From: Salmonella enterica subsp. enterica serovar Typhimurium str. LT2
Lineage (GTDB): Bacteria > Pseudomonadota > Gammaproteobacteria > Enterobacterales > Enterobacteriaceae
Length of the DNA stretch: 64,000 nt
Direction of reading: 5' to 3'
Assembly: GCF_000006945.2 (NCBI RefSeq)
Contig: NC_003197.2
Coordinates: 1,302,001-1,366,000 of the forward strand
Below the pieces are notes generated by a model. It was not told the origin of the DNA. It worked only from the letters and a program-made list of their open reading frames with translations, and searched no databases. Position numbers and translations under genes: made by a program. Below are positions 1 to 9,172 of the stretch, piece after piece. Each line of letters opens with the position of its first letter. Positions within the stretch are counted from its first letter, which is position 1.

Positions 1-331
1 TTACCGGTACAATCAAGACGCCGCGCTGCATCGACGGCAACTGGTAGAGCGTGGACAGGCGCGAAGAGATAATTTCCTGATGCGGGGAGAAGCTGTCATA
101 CGGTAGCGTTTCCCAGTCCGCCAGGTTCATCACCATCTGATCGGTAAACTGGCGGATTTCATCATGCAATCGCAGAGCATTTTGCATGTCAGGCGCTATG
201 AGTACCACCGGACCGGCATGGCGTTCGGCTATCTCCGCCACCAGCGTAGCGCAGGCGGCACCGGTAAGTTCGCCCAACTGGCGCTGATCGCCCGCTTTTG
301 TCGGCAGCGTGTAACGTTGTTTTTCAGGCAT
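1..331 (-). CDS. mfd: Mfd transcription-repair coupling factor, N-terminal part (cut by window edge)
   Basis: Reading the minus strand from the ATG at 331 gives an open frame to the window edge that starts MPEKQRYTLPTKAG and continues LGELTGAACATLVAEIAERH. This is the N-terminal UvrB-homology region of Mfd, the ATP-dependent translocase that removes stalled RNA polymerase and recruits UvrA to lesions. Only about 110 of roughly 1150 residues are present. It is divergent from the lolCDE operon. No frame damage is seen in this portion. Confidence 0.9.
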   Translation of the reverse strand, partial: MPEKQRYTLPTKAGDQRQLGELTGAACATLVAEIAERHAGPVVLIAPDMQNALRLHDEIRQFTDQMVMNLADWETLPYDSFSPHQEIISSRLSTLYQLPSMQRGVLIVPV

Positions 332-668
332 AACGGTTGTCAGTATCTCTTTTTGTTTTACGCCGCACTCTACGCGTCACCCTTCAGGCTGCTTCATGGT
401 TGGCTGCACGCCGGGACAGCATGAAGGACTCAGGTATTCAGGGGCATATGACTGATAAGCAATGTTCTTTATTATCCGCGATCGTTGTTTATTAGCAAAT
501 TGAATCCGCCGCATAACGCGCCGAACAGGTAAAGTATGAACATGTAAGTGACTTGATTTGTCGGCCTTTTTCAGAATAACGCTGACGAACTCTTACGGTT
601 CAGACATTTACGCATTCCGCTTTCGCTTATATACTCGGGACTTTGCTAACAGCAACCAGACGGATTAC

Positions 669-1868
669 ATGTATCAACCTGTCGCTCTATTCATTGGCCT
701 GCGTTACATGCGCGGGCGTGCAGCAGATCGCTTCGGTCGCTTCGTTTCCTGGCTTTCCACTATCGGCATTACCCTGGGGGTGATGGCGCTGGTCACGGTA
801 TTGTCGGTGATGAACGGTTTTGAGCGCGAACTGCAAAATAACATTCTTGGTTTGATGCCTCAGGCCATCCTCTCTGCTGAACATGGTTCTCTTAACCCGA
901 ATCAGATGCCGGAAAAAGCGGTGAATCTGCAAGGCGTTAACCGTATTGCGCCGCTGACGACGGGCGATGTCGTACTGCAAAGCGCGCGTAGCGTTGCGGT
1001 TGGCGTGATGTTAGGTATCGATCCGGCGCAAAAAGATCCATTAACGCCGTATCTGGTCAATGTGAAGCAAAGCGAATTACAGCCGGGTAAGTATAATGTC
1101 ATCCTCGGCGAGCAGCTCGCCGGACAGTTAGGGGTCAACCGCGGCGATCAGATTCGGCTAATGGTGCCATCTGCCAGCCAGTTTACGCCAATGGGACGCC
1201 TGCCCAGCCAGCGTCTGTTTACGGTGATTGGCACATTTGCCGCCAATAGCGAGGTCGATGGCTATGAAATGCTGGTCAATATTCAGGACGCGTCGCGTTT
1301 AATGCGCTATCCGGCAGGCAATATTACCGGCTGGCGTCTGTGGCTGGATGAACCGCTGCAAGTCGATACCCTCAGCCAACAGACGCTGCCGCAAGGCACG
1401 AAGTGGCAGGACTGGCGCGAACGCAAAGGCGAGTTGTTCCAGGCTGTGCGCATGGAAAAGAACATGATGGGATTGTTGCTGAGCCTCATCGTGGCGGTCG
1501 CGGCTTTTAACATTATTACTTCGTTGGGCCTGATGGTTATGGAGAAGCAGGGTGAAGTGGCGATTTTACAAACTCAAGGGCTGACGCCGCGACAAATTAT
1601 GATGGTCTTTATGGTGCAGGGCGCCAGCGCCGGGATTATCGGCGCGCTGTTGGGCGCCGCGCTGGGCGCATTGCTTGCCAGCCAACTGAATAACCTGATG
1701 CCGATCATCGGCGCGTTTCTGGATGGCGCTGCGTTGCCCGTGGCGATAGAGCCGTTACAGGTGATCGTTATCGCGCTGGTGGCAATGGCCATCGCGCTGC
1801 TTTCTACGCTTTATCCTTCCTGGCGCGCTGCCGCCACTCAACCCGCTGAGGCTTTACGTTATGAATAA
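669..1868 (+). CDS. lolC: Lipoprotein-releasing ABC transporter permease LolC
   Basis: Inner-membrane subunit of LolCDE, which extracts outer-membrane lipoproteins from the inner membrane and passes them to LolA. The product is 399 aa. It has one N-terminal membrane segment (around residues 20-45), a large periplasmic domain and three C-terminal membrane segments: the FtsX/MacB fold. The frame is open from 558, but family length and the typical start MYQPVALFIGLRYMRGR point to the ATG at 669. The end overlaps lolD by 8 bp, so translation is coupled. The N-terminal stretch (TIGITLGVMALV, then SVMNGFERELQN) is closely repeated in LolE, showing paralogy. Confidence 0.95.
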   Translation: MYQPVALFIGLRYMRGRAADRFGRFVSWLSTIGITLGVMALVTVLSVMNGFERELQNNILGLMPQAILSAEHGSLNPNQMPEKAVNLQGVNRIAPLTTGDVVLQSARSVAVGVMLGIDPAQKDPLTPYLVNVKQSELQPGKYNVILGEQLAGQLGVNRGDQIRLMVPSASQFTPMGRLPSQRLFTVIGTFAANSEVDGYEMLVNIQDASRLMRYPAGNITGWRLWLDEPLQVDTLSQQTLPQGTKWQDWRERKGELFQAVRMEKNMMGLLLSLIVAVAAFNIITSLGLMVMEKQGEVAILQTQGLTPRQIMMVFMVQGASAGIIGALLGAALGALLASQLNNLMPIIGAFLDGAALPVAIEPLQVIVIALVAMAIALLSTLYPSWRAAATQPAEALRYE

Positions 1869-2562
1869 GATCCTGTTGCAATGCGACAACCTGTGCAAAC
1901 GCTATCAGGAAGGCACCGTACAAACCGACGTGTTGCACGATGTCAGCTTCAGTATCGGCGAAGGCGAAATGATGGCGATCGTCGGCAGTTCCGGTTCGGG
2001 TAAAAGTACGTTGCTGCATCTGTTAGGCGGGCTGGATACGCCCACCTCCGGCGATGTGATTTTTAGCGGCCAGCCGATGAGCAAACTCTCTTCTGCGGCA
2101 AAAGCGGAATTACGTAACCAGAAACTGGGGTTTATCTATCAGTTTCATCATCTCCTGCCGGATTTTACGGCGCTGGAAAACGTGGCGATGCCATTATTGA
2201 TTGGCAAAAAGAAACCGGCGGAGATTGACGCTCGGGCGCGAGAAATGCTGCACGCCGTAGGGCTGGAGCATCGCGCAACCCATCGACCTTCGGAACTTTC
2301 CGGCGGTGAGCGCCAGCGTGTCGCGATAGCGCGCGCGTTGGTGAATAACCCGCGTCTGGTGCTGGCGGATGAGCCGACCGGTAATCTCGATGCGCGTAAT
2401 GCCGACAGTATTTTTGAGCTTCTGGGCGAGTTAAATCGTCTGCAGGGAACCGCGTTTCTGGTGGTGACTCACGATTTGCAACTGGCGAAACGTATGAGCC
2501 GCCAGCTTGAGATGCGCGATGGCCGCCTGACGGCGGAACTGAGCCTGATGGGGGCTGAGTAA
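1861..2562 (+). CDS. lolD: Lipoprotein-releasing ABC transporter ATPase LolD
   Basis: Cytoplasmic ATPase that powers LolCE. The 233-aa protein shows Walker A GSSGSGKST at residues 42-50, the signature LSGGERQRVA near 145-154, and Walker B LVLADEPTGNLD just after. Family length is normal. The start overlaps the end of lolC and the stop overlaps the lolE start (2562), giving a tight lolC-lolD-lolE operon on the plus strand. Confidence 0.95.
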   Translation: MNKILLQCDNLCKRYQEGTVQTDVLHDVSFSIGEGEMMAIVGSSGSGKSTLLHLLGGLDTPTSGDVIFSGQPMSKLSSAAKAELRNQKLGFIYQFHHLLPDFTALENVAMPLLIGKKKPAEIDARAREMLHAVGLEHRATHRPSELSGGERQRVAIARALVNNPRLVLADEPTGNLDARNADSIFELLGELNRLQGTAFLVVTHDLQLAKRMSRQLEMRDGRLTAELSLMGAE

Positions 2563-3806
2563 TGGCGTCGCCTTTATCATTGTTAATTGGCTTGCGTTTC
2601 AGCCGTGGACGGCGGCGCGGCGGTATGGTTTCGCTCATTTCCGTCATTTCTACCATCGGTATCGCGCTGGGCGTGGCGGTGTTGATTGTCGGTTTAAGCG
2701 CGATGAACGGTTTCGAACGCGAGTTGAATAACCGTATTCTGGCGGTGGTTCCGCACGGGGAGATTGAAGCGGTCAATCAGCCGTGGACCAACTGGCGTGA
2801 AGCGCTGGCAAAAGTGCAGAAGGTGCCAGGCATTGCCGCCGCCGCGCCGTATATCAATTTTACCGGCCTGGTAGAGAGCGGGGCCAATTTGCGCGCCATT
2901 CAGGTTAAAGGCGTCGACCCTAAGCAAGAGCAGCAGCTTAGCGCGTTACCGTCATTTGTGCAAAATCACGCCTGGGATCATTTCAAAGCGGGCGAGCAGC
3001 AGATCATTATCGGTAAAGGCGTCGCCGATGCGCTGAACGTGAAACAGGGCGACTGGGTGTCCATCATGATCCCCAATGCGAATGCCGACCATAAGCTGCT
3101 CCAGCCCAAACGCGTGCGTTTGCATGTCATCGGGATTCTGCAACTGAGCGGCCAGCTCGATCACAGCTTCGCCATGATCCCGCTTGAGGATGCGCAGCAG
3201 TATCTGGATATGGGGTCCAGCGTTTCCGGTATCGCGCTTAAAGTCCACGACGTGTTTAATGCGAACAAACTGGTGCGTGACGCGGGTGAAGTGACTAACA
3301 GCTATGTCTACATTAAGAGCTGGATCGGCACCTACGGCTATATGTATCGCGATATCCAGATGATTCGCGCCATTATGTATCTGGCGATGATTCTGGTGAT
3401 CGGCGTGGCCTGTTTTAATATCGTTTCCACCTTAGTGATGGCGGTAAAAGACAAAAGCGGCGACATTGCGGTATTAAGAACGCTGGGGGCGAAAGATGGT
3501 TTGATTCGTGCCATTTTCGTCTGGTACGGGCTACTGGCGGGCTTGCTGGGCAGCTTGATTGGCGTGGCGATCGGCGTTGTCGTTTCGCTTCAGCTTACCG
3601 CCATTATTAATGGGATTGAAAAGGCGATCGGGCATCAGTTTTTGTCCGGCGATATCTATTTTATCGACTTCCTGCCATCCGAATTACATTGGCTGGACGT
3701 TGTTTACGTACTGGTCACAGCGTTGTTGTTAAGCTTACTGGCGAGCTGGTATCCGGCGCGGCGGGCGAGCAACATTGACCCTGCGCGAGTATTGAGCGGC
3801 CAGTAA
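2562..3806 (+). CDS. lolE: Lipoprotein-releasing ABC transporter permease LolE
   Basis: Second permease of LolCDE, 414 aa, with the same four-helix plus large periplasmic domain layout as LolC. The N-terminal motif SAMNGFERELNNRIL parallels LolC. C-terminal membrane helices cover roughly residues 270-400 and the protein ends with the FtsX-type tail SWYPARRASNIDPARVL. Its start codon overlaps the lolD stop. The family role is recognition of the lipoprotein in the inner-membrane outer leaflet. Confidence 0.95.
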   Translation: MASPLSLLIGLRFSRGRRRGGMVSLISVISTIGIALGVAVLIVGLSAMNGFERELNNRILAVVPHGEIEAVNQPWTNWREALAKVQKVPGIAAAAPYINFTGLVESGANLRAIQVKGVDPKQEQQLSALPSFVQNHAWDHFKAGEQQIIIGKGVADALNVKQGDWVSIMIPNANADHKLLQPKRVRLHVIGILQLSGQLDHSFAMIPLEDAQQYLDMGSSVSGIALKVHDVFNANKLVRDAGEVTNSYVYIKSWIGTYGYMYRDIQMIRAIMYLAMILVIGVACFNIVSTLVMAVKDKSGDIAVLRTLGAKDGLIRAIFVWYGLLAGLLGSLIGVAIGVVVSLQLTAIINGIEKAIGHQFLSGDIYFIDFLPSELHWLDVVYVLVTALLLSLLASWYPARRASNIDPARVLSGQ

Positions 3807-3834
3807 TCGCGGAATATAAAAACAAGGAGCGGTG

Positions 3835-4746
3835 ATGTATTACGGGTTTGACATTGGCGGAACAAAGATTGCGTTAGGCGTATTTGACTCAACGCGGCGG
3901 CTGCAGTGGGAAAAACGGGTTCCCACGCCCCATACCAGCTATAGCGCCTTTTTAGACGCCGTATGCGAACTGGTCGAGGAAGCCGACCAGCGATTTGGCG
4001 TAAAAGGGTCGGTAGGGATTGGCATACCCGGTATGCCGGAAACCGAAGACGGCACGCTGTACGCCGCGAATGTCCCGGCAGCCAGCGGTAAGCCGTTGCG
4101 CGCCGATCTCAGCGCCCGACTGGATCGCGATGTGCGTCTGGACAATGACGCTAACTGTTTTGCCTTGTCCGAAGCCTGGGATGATGAATTCACGCAATAT
4201 CCTTTGGTTATGGGGCTTATCCTCGGCACCGGCGTCGGCGGTGGCCTGGTGCTAAACGGGAAGCCGATTACCGGTCAGAGCTATATCACCGGCGAGTTTG
4301 GTCATATGCGTTTGCCGGTTGACGCGCTAACGTTGATGGGGTTTGATTTTCCTCTCCGCCGTTGTGGATGCGGTCAGATGGGCTGCATTGAGAATTATCT
4401 GTCCGGGCGCGGGTTTGCGTGGCTATATCAGCATTATTATGATCAATCGCTGCAGGCGCCGGAGATTATCGCGTTGTGGGAGCAGGGCGATGAGCAGGCG
4501 CACGCGCATGTTGAGCGCTATCTGGATTTACTGGCGGTTTGTCTGGGGAATATACTGACGATTGTCGATCCCGATTTATTGGTGATCGGCGGCGGACTAT
4601 CGAACTTTACGGCAATAACAACGCAACTGGCGGAAAGACTGCCGCGCCATCTCCTCCCTGTTGCCCGCGCGCCGCGCATTGAGCGTGCGCGGCATGGGGA
4701 TGCAGGTGGGATGCGCGGTGCTGCTTTTTTACATCTTACCGACTAA
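3835..4746 (+). CDS. nagK: N-acetyl-D-glucosamine kinase NagK
   Basis: ROK-family sugar kinase of 303 aa that phosphorylates GlcNAc, mainly from recycled cell wall. The N-terminal phosphate-binding motif DIGGTK is at residues 5-10, GTGVGGGLV lies mid-protein, and the ROK zinc motif is CGCGQMGCIENYLSG. An in-frame GTG occurs at 3832, but the AGGAG at 3825-3829 is five bases before the ATG at 3835, which also gives the usual start MYYGFDIGG. It begins 28 bp after lolE and is probably read with the same operon. Confidence 0.93.
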   Translation: MYYGFDIGGTKIALGVFDSTRRLQWEKRVPTPHTSYSAFLDAVCELVEEADQRFGVKGSVGIGIPGMPETEDGTLYAANVPAASGKPLRADLSARLDRDVRLDNDANCFALSEAWDDEFTQYPLVMGLILGTGVGGGLVLNGKPITGQSYITGEFGHMRLPVDALTLMGFDFPLRRCGCGQMGCIENYLSGRGFAWLYQHYYDQSLQAPEIIALWEQGDEQAHAHVERYLDLLAVCLGNILTIVDPDLLVIGGGLSNFTAITTQLAERLPRHLLPVARAPRIERARHGDAGGMRGAAFLHLTD

Positions 4747-4764
4747 TCAAAAAAAGAGGTTGTT

Positions 4765-5586
4765 ATGCAGTCGCGTCGGTTTCATCGATTAAGCCGCTTT
4801 CGTAAAAATAAACGTCTGTTGCGTGAACGTCTGCGCCAGCGGATCTTTTTCAGAGACAGAGTGGTGCCGGAAATGATGGAAAACCCAAGAGTATTAGTCC
4901 TTACAGGTGCAGGAATTTCTGCAGAGTCTGGTATTCGTACGTTTCGCGCGGCGGATGGCCTTTGGGAAGAGCATCGGGTTGAAGACGTGGCAACGCCGGA
5001 AGGATTCGCCCGTAATCCGGGGCTGGTGCAGACATTTTATAATGCCCGCCGTCAGCAGCTTCAACAGCCGGAAATACAACCCAATGCGGCGCATCTGGCG
5101 TTAGCGAAGCTTGAAGAAGCGCTTGGCGATCGCTTTTTGCTGGTGACGCAAAACATCGACAATTTGCATGAACGCGCGGGCAATCGCAACATCATTCATA
5201 TGCATGGCGAGCTGTTGAAGGTGCGCTGTTCGCAAAGCGGCCAGATTCTGGAATGGAACGGCGATGTGATGCCGGAAGATAAATGTCACTGCTGTCAGTT
5301 CCCGGCGCCGCTACGTCCGCACGTGGTGTGGTTTGGCGAGATGCCGCTTGGCATGGATGAAATTTATATGGCGCTGTCGATGGCGGATATTTTTATCGCC
5401 ATTGGCACGTCCGGTCATGTCTATCCGGCTGCGGGTTTTGTGCATGAAGCAAAACTGCACGGCGCACATACGGTGGAACTGAATCTTGAGCCAAGCCAAG
5501 TCGGCAGCGAGTTTGAAGAGAAGCACTACGGCCCGGCAAGCCAGGTTGTGCCGGAATTTGTTGATAAATTCCTGAAAGGGCTGTAG
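4765..5586 (+). CDS. cobB: NAD-dependent protein deacylase (sirtuin) CobB, long form
   Basis: Sir2-family enzyme that removes acetyl and succinyl groups from lysines; in Salmonella it activates acetyl-CoA synthetase. Visible motifs are GAGISAESGIRTFR (NAD binding), QNIDNLHERAG, the catalytic histidine in HMHG, and a zinc-site cysteine set RCSQ...CHCC. The 273-aa form begins at 4765 with a 37-residue, very Arg-rich extension. Internal ATG codons at residues 37-38 (about 4873-4876) would give the 236-aa short form, and both isoforms are known from Salmonella. An AAAGAGG lies eight bases before the long start. Confidence 0.93.
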   Translation: MQSRRFHRLSRFRKNKRLLRERLRQRIFFRDRVVPEMMENPRVLVLTGAGISAESGIRTFRAADGLWEEHRVEDVATPEGFARNPGLVQTFYNARRQQLQQPEIQPNAAHLALAKLEEALGDRFLLVTQNIDNLHERAGNRNIIHMHGELLKVRCSQSGQILEWNGDVMPEDKCHCCQFPAPLRPHVVWFGEMPLGMDEIYMALSMADIFIAIGTSGHVYPAAGFVHEAKLHGAHTVELNLEPSQVGSEFEEKHYGPASQVVPEFVDKFLKGL

Positions 5587-5593
5587 TGCTGTT

Positions 5594-5660
5594 TGCCCGG
5601 TAACGCCTTATCCGGCCTACATTTCACGTTACGTTCATCTGTAGGCCCGACAGGCGCTTT
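5594..5660. repeat. REP/BIME-type palindromic repeat pair
   Basis: Between cobB and potD, which converge, two REP-like units face each other: GCCCGGTAACGCCTTATCCGGCCTAC (5595-5620, read in parts) and GTAGGCCCGACAGGCGC (5641-5657). The GCCGGATAAGGCG core on the complementary strand is the usual enterobacterial REP signature. Such pairs commonly sit between convergent 3' ends, stabilise mRNA ends and bind gyrase or IHF. Confidence 0.75.
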
Positions 5661-5667
5661 GGCTGAA

Positions 5668-6714
5668 TTAGCGTCCTGCTTTTAGCTTCTGATAATACTC
5701 TTCATAAATGGCGCTGGCGTCGCCGACATCGTTTTGCCACTCGCCTTTGCTGATGGTTTGCGCATCCGGATAGAGCGACTTATCATTGGCGACCTCCGGG
5801 CTTAACAGCTTACGCGCCGCCAGGTTGGGGGTAGGGTAGCCGATGGTTTCTGCCACCTCTTTCGCGACGTCAGGACGCAGCAGGAAGTTGATTAGCTTCA
5901 GCGCGCCCTCTTTATTTTTCGCGTTTGCCGGAATAGCCAGGCTATCCATCCAGAAAATACCGCCTTCTTTCGGCCAGACGACCTCCAGCGGCGTGCCAGC
6001 CTGACGAGCAACGAAGGCCGAACCGTTCCACACCATCCCCAGATTGACTTCCCCTTCCATATACGGATTCGCCGGATTATCGGAGTTGAAGGCCGCTACG
6101 TTCGGCATCAGTTTTTTCAACTCTTCATATGCCGCTTCGATCTCTTTCGGATCGGTAGTGTTACCGGAATAACCTAGCTTGCGCAGCGCCATCTGGAAGA
6201 CTTCTCGCGCATCGTCGGTTAAAAGCAGGCTGTTTTTATATTCCGGTTTCCACAAGTCAGCCCAGCTGGTAATGGTTTTTGGATCGATAGCATCGCTGTT
6301 CACGCCAATCGCCGTTGCGCCCCAGATATACGGAACAGAATAATCGTTGTTGGGGTCAAACGGTTTGTTGAGCATTTCCGGATCGAGGTTGTGGAAATTG
6401 GTTAATTTCGACTTATCGATCTTCTGGATCATGCCTTCTTTGCGCATTTTGTCGACATAGTATGTAGAAGGAACAACCAGGTCATACGCGCCATCTTTAT
6501 AGGTTTTGAGTTTGGCATACATGGTTTCGTTCGACTCGTAGGTCGAATAAATCACCTTAATGCCAGTCTCTTTAGTGAACTGTTCCAGCAGGCCCGGCGG
6601 CACATACTCAGTCCAGTTATAGAAATAGAGCGTGTCGTTGTCGGAGGCATGAGCGGCACTCATACCCAGCGCCAGGGCGCCCGCCGCGAGCAGGTGGCGT
6701 GACCATTTTTTCAT
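5668..6714 (-). CDS. potD: Spermidine/putrescine-binding periplasmic protein PotD
   Basis: Solute-binding protein of the PotABCD polyamine importer, 348 aa. The first 23 residues form a signal peptide ending in SAAHA. The mature start NDTLYFYNWTEYVPPGLLEQF is typical of the family. The gene lies 24 bp downstream of potC on the minus strand. In this genome it is the last gene of a pot operon interrupted by sifA, so its expression may depend partly on promoters inside or after the insert. Confidence 0.94.
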   Translation of the reverse strand: MKKWSRHLLAAGALALGMSAAHASDNDTLYFYNWTEYVPPGLLEQFTKETGIKVIYSTYESNETMYAKLKTYKDGAYDLVVPSTYYVDKMRKEGMIQKIDKSKLTNFHNLDPEMLNKPFDPNNDYSVPYIWGATAIGVNSDAIDPKTITSWADLWKPEYKNSLLLTDDAREVFQMALRKLGYSGNTTDPKEIEAAYEELKKLMPNVAAFNSDNPANPYMEGEVNLGMVWNGSAFVARQAGTPLEVVWPKEGGIFWMDSLAIPANAKNKEGALKLINFLLRPDVAKEVAETIGYPTPNLAARKLLSPEVANDKSLYPDAQTISKGEWQNDVGDASAIYEEYYQKLKAGR

Positions 6715-6738
6715 TTAACGTCCCCTGAATTACGGGCC

Positions 6739-7518
6739 TTATCGGCCCTTGGTTTTATCACGAGCAATAAGCTGGCTGGCAATGACCATTACCAGAGACA
6801 GCACCAATAAAACGGTCGCCAGCGCGTTCACTTCTGGTGAAACGCCGACTTTTACCATGGAATAAATCTTTAAGGGTAAAATTTCATAGCCCGGCCCGGT
6901 GACAAACGACGAGACCACTACATCGTCCATCGACAACGTAAAGCTCAGCAACCAGCCCGCCGCCACCGCCGGCATCGCCAGCGGCAGAATGATTTTGCGT
7001 AAAATCGTTACCTCACTGGCCCCCAGGTCTTTTGCGGCTTCCAGCATTCTGACATCAAAGCCTTTCAGGCGCGAATAGACCGTGACGACCACAAACGGCA
7101 GGCTAAAGGTGATGTGCGAGAACAGCAACGACCAAAAGCCCAGTTGAATGCCGAGTAACATAAACAGCACCAGCAGGGAGATCGCCATCACGATATCCGG
7201 CGACATCATTACTACAAACAGCATCCCGCTGACGAATGGCTTCCCGCGAAAGCGGTAGCGATAAAGCGCCACCGCGGTTAACGAGCCAATCAACGTGGCG
7301 AAGGTCGCTGAAAAAATCGCCATCGTCAGTGAATGTTGAGCGGCCTGCAACAGACTGTCGTTATTGACTAGGAGTTCGTACCATTTAGTGGTAAAGCCCT
7401 GCCAGTTAATGCCGAACCGCGAACTGTTGAAGGAGTTCACGATCAGAATAATGATGGGAATATACAGATACGCATAGATGGCAGTCATGAAACCGCCACG
7501 GAGCAGCCGACCGATCAT
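6739..7518 (-). CDS. potC: Spermidine/putrescine ABC transporter permease PotC
   Basis: Inner-membrane permease, 259 aa, with about six membrane helices and the EAA loop EAAKDLGASEVTILRK that contacts PotA. The ATG at 7518 overlaps a TGA (ATGA at 7515-7518). That TGA closes a 9-codon relic reading LNKKVELE, which is the ancestral C-terminus of PotB. The overlap shows potB and potC were once translationally coupled. Today the intact potB lies 1.65 kb upstream, beyond sifA. Confidence 0.94.
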   Translation of the reverse strand: MIGRLLRGGFMTAIYAYLYIPIIILIVNSFNSSRFGINWQGFTTKWYELLVNNDSLLQAAQHSLTMAIFSATFATLIGSLTAVALYRYRFRGKPFVSGMLFVVMMSPDIVMAISLLVLFMLLGIQLGFWSLLFSHITFSLPFVVVTVYSRLKGFDVRMLEAAKDLGASEVTILRKIILPLAMPAVAAGWLLSFTLSMDDVVVSSFVTGPGYEILPLKIYSMVKVGVSPEVNALATVLLVLSLVMVIASQLIARDKTKGR

Positions 7519-7526
7519 TCAAGTTC

Positions 7527-7540
7527 CACCTTCTTATTCA
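7527..7540. repeat. 14-bp direct repeat, potC-side edge of the sifA insert
   Basis: CACCTTCTTATTCA at 7527-7540 is identical to 9191-9204. The bases just outside differ on both sides (C versus T before, G versus A after), so the repeat is exactly 14 bp. It lies in the relic of the ancestral potB 3' end next to potC. Confidence 0.92.
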
Positions 7541-7833
7541 GAGGATGGGGTGCTTTTAGAGTATTGAAAATGATCAATTTTTTCTCTTCTCCAAAATCTC
7601 TCCAAAACGTCTCGCGGTTATCAGCAGCCAGGAAGAAGCAAGCTGCCGCTTGAAGCCGCGAATTTTACAACAAATTGCCAGACGAGCGGGAAAAAAAGGC
7701 CATTTAAATGACTATTCTCATCCGATCCGGTCATATGCGGCATTATTGTGCCTGGCAAGAGGTTACTCAGTAGGCAAACAGGAAGTACGTGAGTAAACCC
7801 TGAACGTGACGTCTGAGAAAGCGTCGTCTGATT

Positions 7834-8844
7834 TTATAAAAAACAACATAAACAGCCGCTTTGTTGTTCTGAGCGAACGTGTAGCGTGGTTAACTGTTCT
7901 TCCGCCATTTTTTGTATAGCCTGGGGGTCTATTCTAAAAATGGCGTGAAAAACCTGATCAGAGATGGCTTCGACTATCTCAGCTAACATACTTTGGCTGG
8001 TGCTGGGATCCGTTACGAGGAACGCCTGAAACGTCTTATCCGCTAGTAAAACCTCTTTTACCATTTTTTCAATAGGTATGTGGGTATGCGGTGGTGGTAT
8101 TTCAAGCTGTTTTAATCCACACATCGCCATTGTTTCTAAAAATGCGTTTTGCTGAGTACTTTCGGATATATTCGCATGGTGTAAAATGCGCGTTGTCTTT
8201 TCAATCCCAGACTGAATTTTCGCTGCCAGGTAGGTTGCCTTTTCTTGCGCTTTCCACCCATCTAAATGTCCTTTTCTCAATTCAGTATATAAATACCCCT
8301 CTATGTTGTCTAATGGAACCGATAATATCGGCGCGCCAGCAGGATTGAGACATAATGTCGAAGGGAGGGGGTAGTCTACGATTTCGCTATATCTTCTCTT
8401 AATCATGGCCGTCATTTGTGGATGCGATTTTAAAATATCCGGGCGATCTTTCATTAAAAAATAAAGATTCCCCATGACTTCACAGCTAAAGGTATCGGTA
8501 TTTTGAGTGATACGTAACAATTCGTTCTCTTCGTTTTGATCCATGATGCGAAGAATAATGGTGGCATCATTTTCATGAGGATTATGAACCTGAAATCTAT
8601 CTCTTTGCGATGCGCAGGCTAACTCTTTCAACTCAAAAAAAATCTCTGTAAGCCGCTCTCGTGTGGGGGCGCGTTCGGCAAACAACATCTCATGTAGACA
8701 ACGGTCCGCTTTTGCTTTGCCAGTAGAAAAAAAGAAGTCTTTAATTTTTTCCCATAAAACTTTCCACCATGCTTCTTTCGTATTCCTTGGGGAGTTGGTA
8801 AGGATTTCACTTTTTAAAAAACCATTCCCTATAGTAATCGGCAT
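7834..8844 (-). CDS. sifA: SPI-2 type III effector SifA
   Basis: Effector of 336 aa that keeps the Salmonella vacuole membrane intact and drives formation of Salmonella-induced filaments by binding host SKIP/PLEKHM2. The N-terminus MPITIGNGFLKSEILTN contains the conserved SPI-2 translocation signal region. A WxxxE motif (WKAQE) lies in the GHLDGWKAQEKA stretch near residue 197. The C-terminus CLCCFL is the known lipidation site (prenylation and S-acylation) that anchors it to membranes. Base composition is lower in GC than the pot genes. Transcription runs in the pot direction. Confidence 0.96.
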   Translation of the reverse strand: MPITIGNGFLKSEILTNSPRNTKEAWWKVLWEKIKDFFFSTGKAKADRCLHEMLFAERAPTRERLTEIFFELKELACASQRDRFQVHNPHENDATIILRIMDQNEENELLRITQNTDTFSCEVMGNLYFLMKDRPDILKSHPQMTAMIKRRYSEIVDYPLPSTLCLNPAGAPILSVPLDNIEGYLYTELRKGHLDGWKAQEKATYLAAKIQSGIEKTTRILHHANISESTQQNAFLETMAMCGLKQLEIPPPHTHIPIEKMVKEVLLADKTFQAFLVTDPSTSQSMLAEIVEAISDQVFHAIFRIDPQAIQKMAEEQLTTLHVRSEQQSGCLCCFL

Positions 8845-9106
8845 ATTAATCTCACTTATACTGGAGTAAAAATGACTACATAATTGATTAAATCGACCCT
8901 TTTTATCTCAACTGCGGGCGCATCGGATGTAATATAATTTTTAAAAGAGACTGGCAATCAGTATAAAACCTGAGAGCTTCGCGTATAAACGCATTACTGT
9001 CTGTGATAGCGTCGCTACAGGTAAAAATAAAAGAAGGACTACCGCGGATGATGTTGTAGATTTGCAATACTGGCGGCAACTTCTTTCATGCGTTTTTTAT
9101 GCCGAA

Positions 9107-9140
9107 GGCATGAAGTTTACCCTTGAATAAACTTCATGCC
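9107..9140. repeat. 13-bp perfect hairpin between potB and sifA
   Basis: GGCATGAAGTTTA (9107-9119) and its exact complement (9128-9140) enclose an 8-base loop. No T-tract follows on either strand, so a classic intrinsic terminator is not supported. On the minus strand it lies just after the potB stop and could form the 3' end of, or a processing barrier in, the potAB message. Confidence 0.6.
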
Positions 9141-9172
9141 TGGATGCGTGTGGATTTGTTAGCGTTGCGCAA

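Noticed and set aside
2165..2776. 203-codon minus-strand open frame across lolD and lolE
   Set aside because: It is antisense to two well-supported genes; the protein has no family features and the frame arises from GC-rich codons.
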